From Verrucomicrobiaceae bacterium (GTDB lineage: Bacteria; Verrucomicrobiota; Verrucomicrobiia; Chthoniobacterales; JAATET01): a DNA stretch of 46,345 bases. Where the stretch lies: contig JAIYAZ010000139.1 in assembly GCA_027488755.1 (NCBI GenBank), positions 1 through 46,345 on the forward strand, in the 5' to 3' direction. Shown one piece after another: positions 1-8,850 of this stretch; the first letter of the stretch is position 1, and each line of letters opens with the position of its first letter. Both the position numbers and the translations under genes were made by a program. Under the pieces are notes generated by a model. The model saw nothing but the letters and a program-made list of their open reading frames with translations, had not been told where the DNA came from and did not search any database.

Positions 1-1166
1 GCAAAGCCGAAGAGGAGCCCGAGCGTGGGCGCGGCCTTGGCGAGGCCGCCGAGTTCGGACATTTCCAGCGTGCCGGTGCGTTCGCGGAGGGCGCCGCAGA
101 GCGCGAAGAGCGCGGCAATGGAGAGGCCGTGGGCGACCATGAGGACGGACGCGCCGCTGAGGGAGAGTTCGTTGAGTCCCGCGATGCCGAGGAAGATATA
201 GCCCATGTGCATCACGCTCGAGTAACCGAGCACCCAATCGAGGCGCTTCTGGGCGATGGTGACGAGGCCGAGGTAGAGCAGGTTGCCGACGATGAGGATA
301 AGGAAGATATCCAGATACGTGAGGCTGAGGCCGAGGCAGGTGACCTTCGTGCTGAAGATGGAGTCGGGGAAGATCGGCGTGATGAGGCGGAGCATGCCGT
401 AGAGGCCGAATTTCTTGAGCACGCCGGCGTGGAGCATGGCCGCGGGCGTGGGGGCCGAGGCGTAGGCCTGCGGGGCCCAGGAGTGCAGCGGGAAGAGGGA
501 GATGAGGGTGCCGAAGCCAAGGAGCAGGGTCCAGAAGACCCAGTGGGGGGGATTGATCTGGCCAGCGAGGGCGAGTTCCTGCACGGAGCGCAGGTCGAAG
601 GTGCGCAGGTCGGCCGGCATCGAGAGGTAAAGCCCGACGATGCCGAGGAGGAGGACGAAGCTGCCGAGGCCGAGGTAGATCGTGGCCTTCCACGCGGCGG
701 CCTGGCGGTCGCCGGAGCCCCAGATGCCGATGAGGAGGAAGGTGGGGATGAGCGCGAGTTCGTGGAACGCGTAGAAAAAGAGGATGTCCGTGGAGGAGAA
801 GGCCCCGACGACGCCGGCGGAGATGAGGAGCACGCAAGCGTAGAAGAGATTTTCGCGGGCGGCGATGGGCGGGATGACCCAGACGGCGGCGACGGTGACG
901 ATGGCCGAAAGCAGGAGCATCGTGAGGCTGAGGCCGTCGGCCCCGAAGCTGAGGGAGATGCCGAGGGTTTCCGAGACCGGGAAGGAGGAGAGGAAGCGGT
1001 AACCGCCCTCGGCGGCGGGGTATTGGGCAAGGAGCGCGCCGGTGAGGACCAGCATGAGGATCGAGGCAAAGCGCGCGACGAAGCGGGCCTGCGCGCCGAC
1101 CATGATGAACAGGGCGGCGACGACCGGGATGAGGGTCAGGAAGAGGAGCGGGCTGGGCAGGCTCAT
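1..1166 (-). CDS. nuoM: NADH-quinone oxidoreductase subunit M, 3' end outside window
   Basis: Antiporter-like, proton-pumping subunit of the membrane arm of respiratory complex I. The first 388 residues are visible; the C-terminus lies beyond the left edge. The start ATG (1166-1164) overlaps the nuoL stop as ATGA, the usual sign of translational coupling. Hydrophobic helices run throughout. The conserved Glu of TM5 is present in HELALIP, and the FPLHSW segment and the following ML-HAGVLKKFG segment match the family. The Lys that normally precedes FPLH (Lys234 in E. coli NuoM) is not there: the aligned position, residue 221, is Leu. Identity as NuoM rather than NuoN or NuoL rests on these motifs and on the gene order L-M. 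Confidence 0.93.
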   Translation of the reverse strand, partial: MSLPSPLLFLTLIPVVAALFIMVGAQARFVARFASILMLVLTGALLAQYPAAEGGYRFLSSFPVSETLGISLSFGADGLSLTMLLLSAIVTVAAVWVIPPIAARENLFYACVLLISAGVVGAFSSTDILFFYAFHELALIPTFLLIGIWGSGDRQAAAWKATIYLGLGSFVLLLGIVGLYLSMPADLRTFDLRSVQELALAGQINPPHWVFWTLLLGFGTLISLFPLHSWAPQAYASAPTPAAMLHAGVLKKFGLYGMLRLITPIFPDSIFSTKVTCLGLSLTYLDIFLILIVGNLLYLGLVTIAQKRLDWVLGYSSVMHMGYIFLGIAGLNELSLSGASVLMVAHGLSIAALFALCGALRERTGTLEMSELGGLAKAAPTLGLLFGF

Positions 1167-3022
1167 TTCGAAATGAGGAGGTAGAGCAGAACGACGACGC
1201 CGGCGCCGAAGAAGAAGGCGTAGGCCTGGATGTTGCCGATCTGGAGGAAGCGGAGGGTGAAGCCGGCGACCCAAGTGGCCTTGGCGCTGAAGTTCACCCC
1301 GATGCCGTCGATGATCCAGCGGTCCACCCAGGAGGAAACCTTGGCGGTGCCGTCCTGCGCGAAGCGGACGATCTGGGCGTAGAGGTCATCGATGTAAAGG
1401 CGGTTCGCGAAGAACGGGATGAAGACCGGATCCTTCTGCGGTGCGCCGCGGTAGATGAGGACGGCAAGCAGGGCGCCCGCCGCGAGGAGGCCGAGGATGG
1501 CGTAGTGGACCCAATGCGGCACCTCGTGCGGATGGGCGATGGGGAAGAACTGCTCCTGGATGAAAGGGTAACCGGCGATGACGGCCGGGATGGCGAGCAG
1601 GAGGAGCGGAATCGTCATCACGAGCGGCGACTCGTGGGCGTGCTCGGCGTGTTCGCTGCGGGGTTTGCCGAAGAAGGTCACCCAGAGCATGCGGGTGGTG
1701 TAGAGGGCGGTGAGGAAGACGCCGCCGAGGGCGAGCGCGAACCAGCCCCAGCCCTTGAAGAAGGCGAACTCGATGATGAGGTCCTTGCTGAAGAATCCGC
1801 TGAAGAACGGCACACCCATCAGCGCGAAGCTGCCGATGACCATGGTGAGGAAGGTGACGGGGGTCTTTTTCCAGAGGCCGCCCATTTTCCAGATGTCCTG
1901 CTCGTGGTGCATCGCGAGGATGACGGAGCCGGAGCAGAGGAAGAGGAGGCACTTGAAGCAGGCGTGCGTGAAGAGGTGGAACATCGGCACGCCGGCCCGC
2001 GCGGCCTCGGTGGCTTCATGGGTGGCGTTGGCGACGACGGCCACGCCGAGGACCATGTAACCGAGCTGGGAGATGGTCGAGTAGGCGAGGATGCGCTTGA
2101 TGTCGTTCTGCTGGAGGCCCATGAGGCCGGCGCCAAAGCAGGTGATGGCGCCGATCCAGCCGATGACGTCGAGCGCGCCGGGCGAGGCTTCGAGGACGGG
2201 GAAGACGCGGGCGAGCAGGTAGACGCCGGCGGCGACCATGGTGGCCGCGTGGAGCAGCGAGGAAACGGGCGTGGGGCCCTCCATGGAGTTCGGCAACCAG
2301 ACGTGGAGGGGGAATTGCGCGGATTTGCCGACCGTGCCACAGAAGACGAGGACGCCGGCGATCGCGAGCCAGAGGGCCGAGCCCTCGAAGGCGGAGAGGC
2401 GGCCGGGAAGTTCCGAGAAGACGATCGTGCCGGTGATGGACCAGAAGATCAGAATGCCGAGCATGAACCCGAAATCGCCGATGCGGTTCACGGTGAAGGC
2501 CTGCTTGGCGGCGTCGCCGGCCGAGGCTTTCGAGTAGTAGTGGCCGATGAGCAGATAGGAACTCACGCCGACGAGCTCCCAGAAGATGAACATCATCACG
2601 AAGTTGTCGGCGAGGACGATGCCGAGCATCGAAAAGAGGAAGAGCGCGAGTCCGGCGAAGTAGCGGCCGAAACCTTCCTCGTGCGCCATGTAGGCGGTGG
2701 AGTAGATGAAAACGAGCGTGGCGATGGTGGTGACAATCACCAGCATGGGCCGGCTGAGCCAGTCGATGGCGAGACCGATGGGGACGGTGAACTGGAAGGG
2801 GGCGTTCGGCCCGAGGATGGCGCCGAGATTGATCCAGTCAACGCTGGTGGTCAGTTCCGCGCCGCTGAGCAGGAGGTGCCAGCTGAGCCCGGCGCAGACG
2901 ACGGCGCTGAGAATGGCGAGGCCGGCGCTGATGATTTTCGAGCGGAGGCCGACGAGCAGGATGACCGCGGCGCAGACCAGCGGCAGGAAAAGAATGATCC
3001 AGGGCGCGAGTTGGGGATTCAC
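1163..3022 (-). CDS. nuoL: NADH-quinone oxidoreductase subunit L
   Basis: Largest antiporter-like subunit of complex I (619 residues, normal length), a distal proton channel with the long lateral helix at its C-terminus. Charged residues expected for proton transfer are visible: Glu149 in FWELVGVSSYLLIG and Lys233 in GKSAQFPLHVWLP. The start is GTG at 3022-3020 and overlaps the nuoK stop as TAGTG; the nuoM start overlaps its own stop. It is the fifth gene of nuoHIJKLM. The last helix (AYAFFFGAGVVVLLYLL) is the membrane anchor of the lateral helix. Confidence 0.97.
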   Translation of the reverse strand: MNPQLAPWIILFLPLVCAAVILLVGLRSKIISAGLAILSAVVCAGLSWHLLLSGAELTTSVDWINLGAILGPNAPFQFTVPIGLAIDWLSRPMLVIVTTIATLVFIYSTAYMAHEEGFGRYFAGLALFLFSMLGIVLADNFVMMFIFWELVGVSSYLLIGHYYSKASAGDAAKQAFTVNRIGDFGFMLGILIFWSITGTIVFSELPGRLSAFEGSALWLAIAGVLVFCGTVGKSAQFPLHVWLPNSMEGPTPVSSLLHAATMVAAGVYLLARVFPVLEASPGALDVIGWIGAITCFGAGLMGLQQNDIKRILAYSTISQLGYMVLGVAVVANATHEATEAARAGVPMFHLFTHACFKCLLFLCSGSVILAMHHEQDIWKMGGLWKKTPVTFLTMVIGSFALMGVPFFSGFFSKDLIIEFAFFKGWGWFALALGGVFLTALYTTRMLWVTFFGKPRSEHAEHAHESPLVMTIPLLLLAIPAVIAGYPFIQEQFFPIAHPHEVPHWVHYAILGLLAAGALLAVLIYRGAPQKDPVFIPFFANRLYIDDLYAQIVRFAQDGTAKVSSWVDRWIIDGIGVNFSAKATWVAGFTLRFLQIGNIQAYAFFFGAGVVVLLYLLISK

Positions 3023-3426
3023 TAGAACTTGAGCAGGTTGAGGTCCTCAACGTGGGTCGTCTGGCGGGAGCGATAGAGGGCCACGATGATGGCGAGGCCG
3101 ACGGCGACCTCGGCGGCGGCGACGGTGATGATGAAGAACACCAGGACCTGGCCGTTCATGTTGGGCATGCCGTTGACGAGCCCGAAGCGGGAGAAGGCCA
3201 CGAGGGAGAGGTTCGCCGCGCTGAGCATGAGCTCGAGGCACATGAAGATGACGATGATGTTGCGGCGGAGGAGCACGCCGGCGAGGCCGATGGCGAAGAG
3301 CAGGCCGCTGACGAGGAGGAACTGCGCCAGCGTGGGCTGGGCGGAGAGAATCTGGTCGAACGGAATCTGGGGCAGCGCCTCGAGGCTGTAGGGATCCGCG
3401 GCCGGGACGGGAGTCGGTTCGGTCAT
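3022..3426 (-). CDS. nuoK: NADH-quinone oxidoreductase subunit K
   Basis: Small three-helix membrane subunit of complex I (MrpC-like). The two membrane-embedded glutamates needed for proton translocation are present at Glu65 ([11 protein letters not shown]) and Glu106 ([10 protein letters not shown]). The protein is 134 residues against about 100 in the family. The extra length is an N-terminal segment of roughly 30 residues rich in Pro and acidic residues before the first helix. The ATG start overlaps the nuoJ stop (ATGA), which supports the long form, and there is no later Met before the first helix. Confidence 0.96.
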   Translation of the reverse strand: MTEPTPVPAADPYSLEALPQIPFDQILSAQPTLAQFLLVSGLLFAIGLAGVLLRRNIIVIFMCLELMLSAANLSLVAFSRFGLVNGMPNMNGQVLVFFIITVAAAEVAVGLAIIVALYRSRQTTHVEDLNLLKF

Positions 3427-3926
3427 TTCAATTCGCGCTTGCTGAGGACGACGACGCCGATCGTGGCGACGAGGAGGAGGACGCCGATGATCTGGAACGG
3501 CAGGTTAAACTGCGTGAAAAGCGTGACGCCGACGGCCTGCACGTCGTTCGTGGTGCTCTGGGCGAGGGCGGGTTTGACGGCGGCGAATTTCGGCTCGGAA
3601 CAAATGACCCGGACGAGGATGGCGATGAAGCCGGCCAGGACGAGGATGCCGCCGCCGAGGGCGGGCAGGTTGAGCTTGCGGGCGCGCTCGGCCTTGAGGT
3701 CGAGCAGCATGATGATGAAGAGGAAGAGCACCATCACCGCGCCGGCGTAGACGAGGATCTGGATGATGCCGATGAAGAAGGCGTCGAGCAGGAAAAAGAG
3801 GGACGCCAGCCCGACGAAGGAGACCACCAGGCACATGGCCGAGGAGACGGGGTTGCGCAGGAGAACGACGCCGATCCCGAAGATCAGCATGAGAGCGGCG
3901 AAGGCCCAGAAGAGAGCGAGGGACAC
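3423..3926 (-). CDS. nuoJ: NADH-quinone oxidoreductase subunit J
   Basis: Five-helix membrane subunit of complex I (167 residues, usual length). The third helix carries the conserved [16 protein letters not shown] segment, whose pi-bulge takes part in coupling quinone reduction to proton pumping. The start is GTG (3926-3924). It follows nuoI after a 69-nt gap and overlaps nuoK by 4 nt. The hydrophilic loop near residues 113-135 is variable in the family. Confidence 0.96.
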   Translation of the reverse strand: MSLALFWAFAALMLIFGIGVVLLRNPVSSAMCLVVSFVGLASLFFLLDAFFIGIIQILVYAGAVMVLFLFIIMLLDLKAERARKLNLPALGGGILVLAGFIAILVRVICSEPKFAAVKPALAQSTTNDVQAVGVTLFTQFNLPFQIIGVLLLVATIGVVVLSKRELK

Positions 3927-3995
3927 GTTGGCGGCGCGGGTGGGTGGGTTGGCTTGCTTGGAACGCGGGGTTTTATCAGCGGTAGGACGGAGCGA

Positions 3996-4523
3996 CTACT
4001 TATTTTCGTTCCATTTGTTGACGACGCCGGGCATGACGCCGCCGAGTTCGTAGAGCTTTTCCTTGTTGTGCTTCATTTCCGCGCGGGAGTAGCCGGTGAT
4101 CGCGTAGTCCTTGCGGAGGTAGATGGCCTGCTCGGGGCAGACTTCCTCGCAGAGGCCGCAATAGATGCAGCGGATCATGTCGATCTCGAATTCCTTTGGC
4201 CGCTTCTCGACCTTGGCCCAGGGGTCGTTGGTAGGAATCTCCTCGGGCGTGATGGTGATGGCGCGGGGCGGGCAGATGAATTCGCAGAGCTGGCAGGAGA
4301 CGCAGCGTTCGCGGCCCCATTCGTCTTTCACGAGGGTGGGCGCGCCGCGATACCAGGGCGGGAGTTTGTCGTCCCAGCGTTGCTCGGGATACTGCATGGT
4401 GACGGACTTGCCGCCGAGGGAGCGCAGGAAGTGCTTGAACGTGAGAAACAGGCCGCCGAGGACGGCGGGGAGGTAGAGTTTCTCGGCGAGGCTAAGTTTC
4501 GGGCGTTGAACGACGATGGCCAT
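3996..4523 (-). CDS. nuoI: NADH-quinone oxidoreductase subunit I (ferredoxin-type)
   Basis: Peripheral-arm subunit carrying two [4Fe-4S] clusters (N6a and N6b) that pass electrons toward NuoB. Two complete cysteine sets are visible: Cys74, 77, 80, 84 (CVSCQLCEFICP) and Cys119, 122, 125, 129 (CIYCGLCEEVCP). It has 175 residues, with an amphipathic N-terminal helix that lies on the membrane. It is the second gene of nuoHIJKLM, 14 nt downstream of nuoH. Confidence 0.97.
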   Translation of the reverse strand: MAIVVQRPKLSLAEKLYLPAVLGGLFLTFKHFLRSLGGKSVTMQYPEQRWDDKLPPWYRGAPTLVKDEWGRERCVSCQLCEFICPPRAITITPEEIPTNDPWAKVEKRPKEFEIDMIRCIYCGLCEEVCPEQAIYLRKDYAITGYSRAEMKHNKEKLYELGGVMPGVVNKWNENK

Positions 4524-4537
4524 GGGTTCGCGAAGGT

Positions 4538-5743
4538 TTACTTGAGGTATACGAGCACGGCGGCCACGAGGAAGATGTTCACGAGGGCGATTTCGAAGAA
4601 ATAGATCCAGCCGAGCTTCATGAGCTGGTCATAACGGAAGCGCGGCACGGTCCAGCGGACCCAGATGAAGAAGAAGATGAAGGCGCTGACCTTGGCGAAG
4701 AAGACGTTGATGTTGACGAAGCCCCAGAAGGCGCCGGGGAGCCAGACGAGAGTGGCGGGCAGGCTTTGCTCGAGGCCGAAGGGCAGCCAGGTGGCGGTGC
4801 CGTCGGGGATACCGGGGAAGCTCCAGCCGCCGAAGAAGAGGGTCACGATCACGCCGGAGCCGGCGATCATGGCCGCGTATTCGCCGAGGAAGAAGAGGGC
4901 GAACCCCATGGAGGAATACTCGGTGTGGTAACCGCCGACGAGCTCCTGCTCGGCTTCGGGAAGGTCGAAGGGGGTGCGGTTCGTCTCGGCGAACATGGAG
5001 ACGAGGAAGATGATGAAGGAGATGGGGAGCAGGACGCCGAGGGCGACCTTCCACCAGGCAAACTCAAGGTTGAGCCAGGGGGCGATGAGCCAGCCGTTTT
5101 GGATCTGCCAATCAACGATCTGCGTGAGATTGAGGGTGCCGCAAATGAGGAACACGGGCACGACGGAGAGGCCGAGCGCGAGTTCGTAGGAGATCATCTG
5201 CGAGCTGGACCGGATGCCGCCGAGGAAGGGGTATTTGGAGTTCGACGCCCAGCCGGCGAGCACGATGCCGTAGACGCCGAGGGAGGAGATGGCAAAGACC
5301 CAGAGCACGCCAATGTCGACGTTGGCGACGACCATGGGGACGGGCTTGCCGTCGGGGCCGGTGAGGAAGGAGCTGCCGAAGGGGATGACCGCCAGGACGA
5401 GCAGCGGGGGGATCATCGTGAGCTTCGGGGCGATGTAGTAGTAGAACTTGTTGACCGAGTTCGGGATGAAATTTTCCTTGAGGAGTAGCTTGATGGGGTC
5501 GGCGACCATCTGGCCGAGGCCCCAGAGGCTGATGTCCTTTTTGAAGCCGATGAGGGAAATCGGGGCGCCCACGCGGTTCGGGCCGATGCGGTCCTGGATG
5601 AACGCGGAGACTTTGCGCTCGGCAAAGACGGCGAGGGAAACGAGCGGGAGAATCGCGCCGAAGAGGACGAAAAACGTCTTGAGAAGCGACGTCCAGATCA
5701 GGAACGGGAGCGGTTCAAAGAGAAAGGCGATGACTTGGTCCAT
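4538..5743 (-). CDS. nuoH: NADH-quinone oxidoreductase subunit H
   Basis: Membrane subunit that forms much of the quinone-binding chamber of complex I (401 residues, eight or nine helices). Visible family signatures are AERKVSAFIQDRIGPNRVG near the N-terminus and the conserved cytoplasmic loop FAETNRTPFDLPEAEQELV followed by GYHTEYSSM. It is the first gene of the nuoHIJKLM transcript here. In most bacteria nuoG lies directly upstream in the same operon; here an opposite-strand channel gene intervenes, so nuoH must use its own promoter in the 133-bp divergent gap. Confidence 0.97.
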   Translation of the reverse strand: MDQVIAFLFEPLPFLIWTSLLKTFFVLFGAILPLVSLAVFAERKVSAFIQDRIGPNRVGAPISLIGFKKDISLWGLGQMVADPIKLLLKENFIPNSVNKFYYYIAPKLTMIPPLLVLAVIPFGSSFLTGPDGKPVPMVVANVDIGVLWVFAISSLGVYGIVLAGWASNSKYPFLGGIRSSSQMISYELALGLSVVPVFLICGTLNLTQIVDWQIQNGWLIAPWLNLEFAWWKVALGVLLPISFIIFLVSMFAETNRTPFDLPEAEQELVGGYHTEYSSMGFALFFLGEYAAMIAGSGVIVTLFFGGWSFPGIPDGTATWLPFGLEQSLPATLVWLPGAFWGFVNINVFFAKVSAFIFFFIWVRWTVPRFRYDQLMKLGWIYFFEIALVNIFLVAAVLVYLK

Positions 5744-5876
5744 GCGCAGAGAGCGCCATTTCGATAGCGGTTTTCGCCGGGGGGTGTCGAGGGGGAATCA
5801 CGCATTTTTCGACCCGGAGCAACTTTCCCTTCGCGCGCTTGACTCCGCCCGCGGACTCTGAGATTCGCCACGGTTG

Positions 5877-6965
5877 ATGCCACGCCTCACCGCCCTGTTG
5901 TTTGCCCTTGTTCTGACCGGACTTCCTACCGCGATGGCGGAACCCCTGCGCGTGGTCACGCGGGATCTGGAGCCATTTTCCTTCGACCGGGCGACGCAGC
6001 GCGTGGGCTTTGCCGCGGAGCTCTGGGACAACGTTGCCCGCGAGATCGGCGCGACCTCGAGCTGGAGCGTGGCCCCGACGGCGAAGGACGTGGTTGCCCG
6101 GGTCCAAGGCGGACAGGCCGACGTGGGCGTGGGAGCCCTGAGCATTACCGCCGAGCGCGAAAAGATCATCGATTTTTCCCAGCCGTTCTATGAGTCGGGG
6201 CTGCAGATCCTCGTCTCAAAAACAGACGGCGGCATCACGGACGTGATCTGGTCGGTGGTGCGCAGCCTGTTCACGTGGCAACTCGTGCTGGGCGTGACCG
6301 TCACGATCCTCGTCATGCTCGTGATCTCCCATCTCGTCTGGCTCTTCGAGCACCGCATCAATGACGGGATGTGGCCCCCGCATTACCTCGCCGGCATGGC
6401 GGAATCCTTTTGGTGGACGCTGAGCACGTTTCTCGTGGGTGGCGCGGACAACAAGGGCCCGATCGGCCTCGGCGGACGCATCGTGGCCACGATCTGGATG
6501 CTCGCGAGTGTGATCGCCGTCTCGCTGCTCACGGCGTCGTTGAGCGCCCTCTTGACCGTCAACTCGCTCACGAGCGACATCAATTCCCCGAACGACCTTC
6601 CCGGGCGCAAGGTTGCCACGATCGGAGGGAGCCTGGCCGAAACATGGCTGCAAAAATTCGGAGCCACGGCGGGAAAACGCATCGACGTGAAAACCTACGC
6701 GACCGTGCAGGAATGCCTCGCCGCGCTGCGCCAGGGCGAGGTCAAGGCGGTGGTCTACGACGCGCCGGTGCTGAAATACTACACCTCCAAGATGGGGCCC
6801 GATGCGTTCATGCTCATGGGCGTCCCGTTTGAGAAAAACAACTACGGTTTTGCGCTGCCGCAGGACAGCCCGCTCCGCGAGCGCATCAACCAGGCGCTGC
6901 TCACGCTCAACGAAAAGGGCATCACCGACGAGTTGCGCCGGAAGTGGTTCGGCGCAGACGAGTAG
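5877..6965 (+). CDS. Prokaryotic ionotropic glutamate receptor (ligand-gated channel)
   Basis: 362 residues with the layout of bacterial GluR0-type channels: a periplasmic amino-acid-binding domain split in two around a pore. In order there is a signal peptide (1-21, ending AMA), lobe S1 (22-115), TM1 (about 133-158), a re-entrant pore loop (about 173-195), TM2 (about 203-228) and lobe S2 (about 238-356). S1 has the family segment Thr91/Arg94 followed by IDFSQPFYESG; Arg94 is the expected ligand carboxylate contact. S2 has Asp295 (VVYDAPV), the expected ligand amine contact. TM2 carries SLLTASLSALLTV, matching the eukaryotic SYTANLAAF gate. The pore loop reads TFLVGGADNKGP rather than the K+ filter TVGYGD. 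A TTG codon just upstream (5874) is possible, but the ATG at 5877 is preferred. It is convergent with nuoG and divergent from nuoH. Ligand and ion are unknown. Confidence 0.85.
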   Translation: MPRLTALLFALVLTGLPTAMAEPLRVVTRDLEPFSFDRATQRVGFAAELWDNVAREIGATSSWSVAPTAKDVVARVQGGQADVGVGALSITAEREKIIDFSQPFYESGLQILVSKTDGGITDVIWSVVRSLFTWQLVLGVTVTILVMLVISHLVWLFEHRINDGMWPPHYLAGMAESFWWTLSTFLVGGADNKGPIGLGGRIVATIWMLASVIAVSLLTASLSALLTVNSLTSDINSPNDLPGRKVATIGGSLAETWLQKFGATAGKRIDVKTYATVQECLAALRQGEVKAVVYDAPVLKYYTSKMGPDAFMLMGVPFEKNNYGFALPQDSPLRERINQALLTLNEKGITDELRRKWFGADE

Positions 6966-7040
6966 GCTGCCCCCCTTGCGGGCACCAACGGAAAGGTGCG
7001 GCGACGGGCCAAGCCAGCTCGCCGCGGCGTTCCGATCGGG

Positions 7041-8699
7041 TTAGCGCCGGGCGGCCGCTTCGCCGAGCGCGAGTTCCACGCCGAGGTCACCGATGCCGGC
7101 GAGGGACAGGCCTTTGAGGGCGGGAATTTCCGCCGCCATGGTCTTGAAGACTTCCTCGACGGAGTAGACGCCGTTCTGGCCGCCGACGGCGACGATGAGG
7201 TCGCGGAGGATTTCCCAGTCGTCGCGGGCCTGGCCGGGGGCGGGAATGGCGCGGTTGAGACGCTGGATGCGGCCGGCAAGGTTGATCATTGAGCCGCGCT
7301 TTTCGGCGAAGCCACTGGCGGGCAGGAGCACGGAGGCACGCGGGGTGGTGCGGTTCGGCAGGATGTCGAGCGCGACGAGCGCGTCGAGGCGGGCGAGGTC
7401 GCCCTCGGCGATGCCGCACTTGGTCGCGTCCTCGCCGAGCACGAGCAGGCCGCGGATCGCCCCGCTGGCCACGCCGGTCGCGATGGAGGAGAGCTGGCCG
7501 GTGGCAAGGCCGAGGAGCTTCGCGCCGGAGGTATTGGGATTGCCGTCGTTGGCGATGAGGAATCCGTCGCCTTCCTGCGGGCGGGAGAGCACGTCAAACT
7601 GCGTGATGCCGAGCGCGGTCGCGAGCCGGCGGGCGAGGAAGAGCTCCTCGTTCGTCATGCGGGCCGAGGCGATGAGCGCGAGGCGGGCGGGCTCGATGGC
7701 CTTGAGCTGGGCGGCGGCGGCGGTGATGGCCTGCGTCCACGAGGCGGGGGTGTTGGCGACGAGCGGGGCCTTGAGGCGGGCGTCGTCGTGGAGGTATTTG
7801 AAATTCAGGCGGTGGCTGTCGGGCATCCAGCACGAGTTGACGAAGTCGTTTTCGCGCGGGGTGATGCGGTGAATGACGCCCTCGCGCGAGGAGATCACGA
7901 TGTTCGTGCCCGTGCCGCAATTCACGTCGATGGACTTGGTTTCCTTGAGGAACCAGACGCGCATCTTGAAGCGAAAGTCCTTACTGGTGAGCGCACCGAC
8001 GGGGCAGATGTCGACCGTGTTGAGCGAGTAATTGTTATCGAGGCGCTTGCCGGGGTAGACGGTGAGCGTCGTGTGGCTGCCGCGGTTCACGAAACCGAGG
8101 ACGTCGTCCTGCGCGACCTCCTTCATGAAGCGGATGCAGCGCGAGCACATGATGCAGCGCTCGTCGTCGAGGACGATGTTTTGGCCGATGTCGACGCGCT
8201 TGGGCTTTTTGACTTTTTCCTCGATGAAGCGGCTCTCGCCCTTGCCGTATTCGACGGAGAATTCCTGCAGGCGGCATTCGCCGGCCTGGTCGCAGATCGG
8301 GCAGTCGAGCGGGTGATTGATGAGGAGGAACTCCATCACGCCGTTGCGGCACTCCTCGACGAGGGCGCCCTGTGTGCGGACGCCGAGACCTTCGCTGACC
8401 TCCATGGCGCAGGAGATGGCCGGGCGCGGGCTCCAGTTCAGCACCGGCTTGCCGTCCTCGCCGAGCTCGGGTTTGCGGTCGGGGCCCATCTTCGGCATGC
8501 CAAGCTGGACGAGGCACATGCGGCAATTGCCCGGCGAGCTGAGCTTCGGGTGGTAGCAGTAGTGCGGCACGTAGTGGCCGCTCTTCATGCAGGCCTCAAT
8601 GAGGCGCGTGCCCTTGGGAAATTGCCGCCATTCGCCGTCCACCTGGACGTTGATCATCTGGACTTCGGTCGAATTCGGGGCGGTCGCGGTCGTCGTCAT
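7041..8699 (-). CDS. nuoG: NADH-quinone oxidoreductase subunit G, short form
   Basis: Peripheral-arm Fe-S subunit of complex I. The N-terminal ferredoxin domain has Cys48, 59, 62 and 97 for [2Fe-2S] N1b. His129/Cys133/136/142 fit N5, and Cys182/185/188/232 fit N4. A degenerate molybdopterin-oxidoreductase domain follows (about 255-552). The 552 residues are short against the 650-900 of many NuoG proteins, so the MopB part is reduced. The frame is open 18 codons further upstream, but ATG 8699 is chosen because homology to the ferredoxin domain starts just after it. It stands alone: no nuoE/F upstream, and nuoH separated by the channel gene. Confidence 0.95.
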   Translation of the reverse strand: MTTTATAPNSTEVQMINVQVDGEWRQFPKGTRLIEACMKSGHYVPHYCYHPKLSSPGNCRMCLVQLGMPKMGPDRKPELGEDGKPVLNWSPRPAISCAMEVSEGLGVRTQGALVEECRNGVMEFLLINHPLDCPICDQAGECRLQEFSVEYGKGESRFIEEKVKKPKRVDIGQNIVLDDERCIMCSRCIRFMKEVAQDDVLGFVNRGSHTTLTVYPGKRLDNNYSLNTVDICPVGALTSKDFRFKMRVWFLKETKSIDVNCGTGTNIVISSREGVIHRITPRENDFVNSCWMPDSHRLNFKYLHDDARLKAPLVANTPASWTQAITAAAAQLKAIEPARLALIASARMTNEELFLARRLATALGITQFDVLSRPQEGDGFLIANDGNPNTSGAKLLGLATGQLSSIATGVASGAIRGLLVLGEDATKCGIAEGDLARLDALVALDILPNRTTPRASVLLPASGFAEKRGSMINLAGRIQRLNRAIPAPGQARDDWEILRDLIVAVGGQNGVYSVEEVFKTMAAEIPALKGLSLAGIGDLGVELALGEAAARR

Positions 8700-8784
8700 C
8701 GCAAAACCACTTAGATGGGCGATTTTTTTTCGGTTGTCCACGCGCAAAAGCACCTCCCTCCCCCGCTAGCGCCATAAAATCTTC

Positions 8785-8804
8785 GTCACGAAAAGAAGCG
8801 TGAC
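8785..8804. promoter_or_regulatory. Inverted repeat upstream of the OprB-type porin
   Basis: GTCACG-N8-CGTGAC is a perfect 6-bp inverted repeat in the 151-bp divergent gap between nuoG and the porin gene, 46 bp before the chosen porin start. Its left arm continues as GTCACGAAA, the same 9-mer found in the Pho-box-like element before pstS. It could be an operator for either gene, or chance in GC-rich DNA. Confidence 0.3.
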
Positions 8805-8850
8805 CCGCGCTTCCGCGCGTTTTACTCCTGCCTCCTCGCCCGCCTCCGCC

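Noticed and set aside
5831-5876. TTGACT at 5839 as a -35 box for the channel gene
   Set aside because: No matching -10 hexamer at 16-18 bp, and the start site would fall on the start codon.
6966-7040. Hairpin GCACC-N8-GGTGC between the channel gene and nuoG as a terminator
   Set aside because: Only a 5-bp stem and no U-run on either strand; too weak to call.
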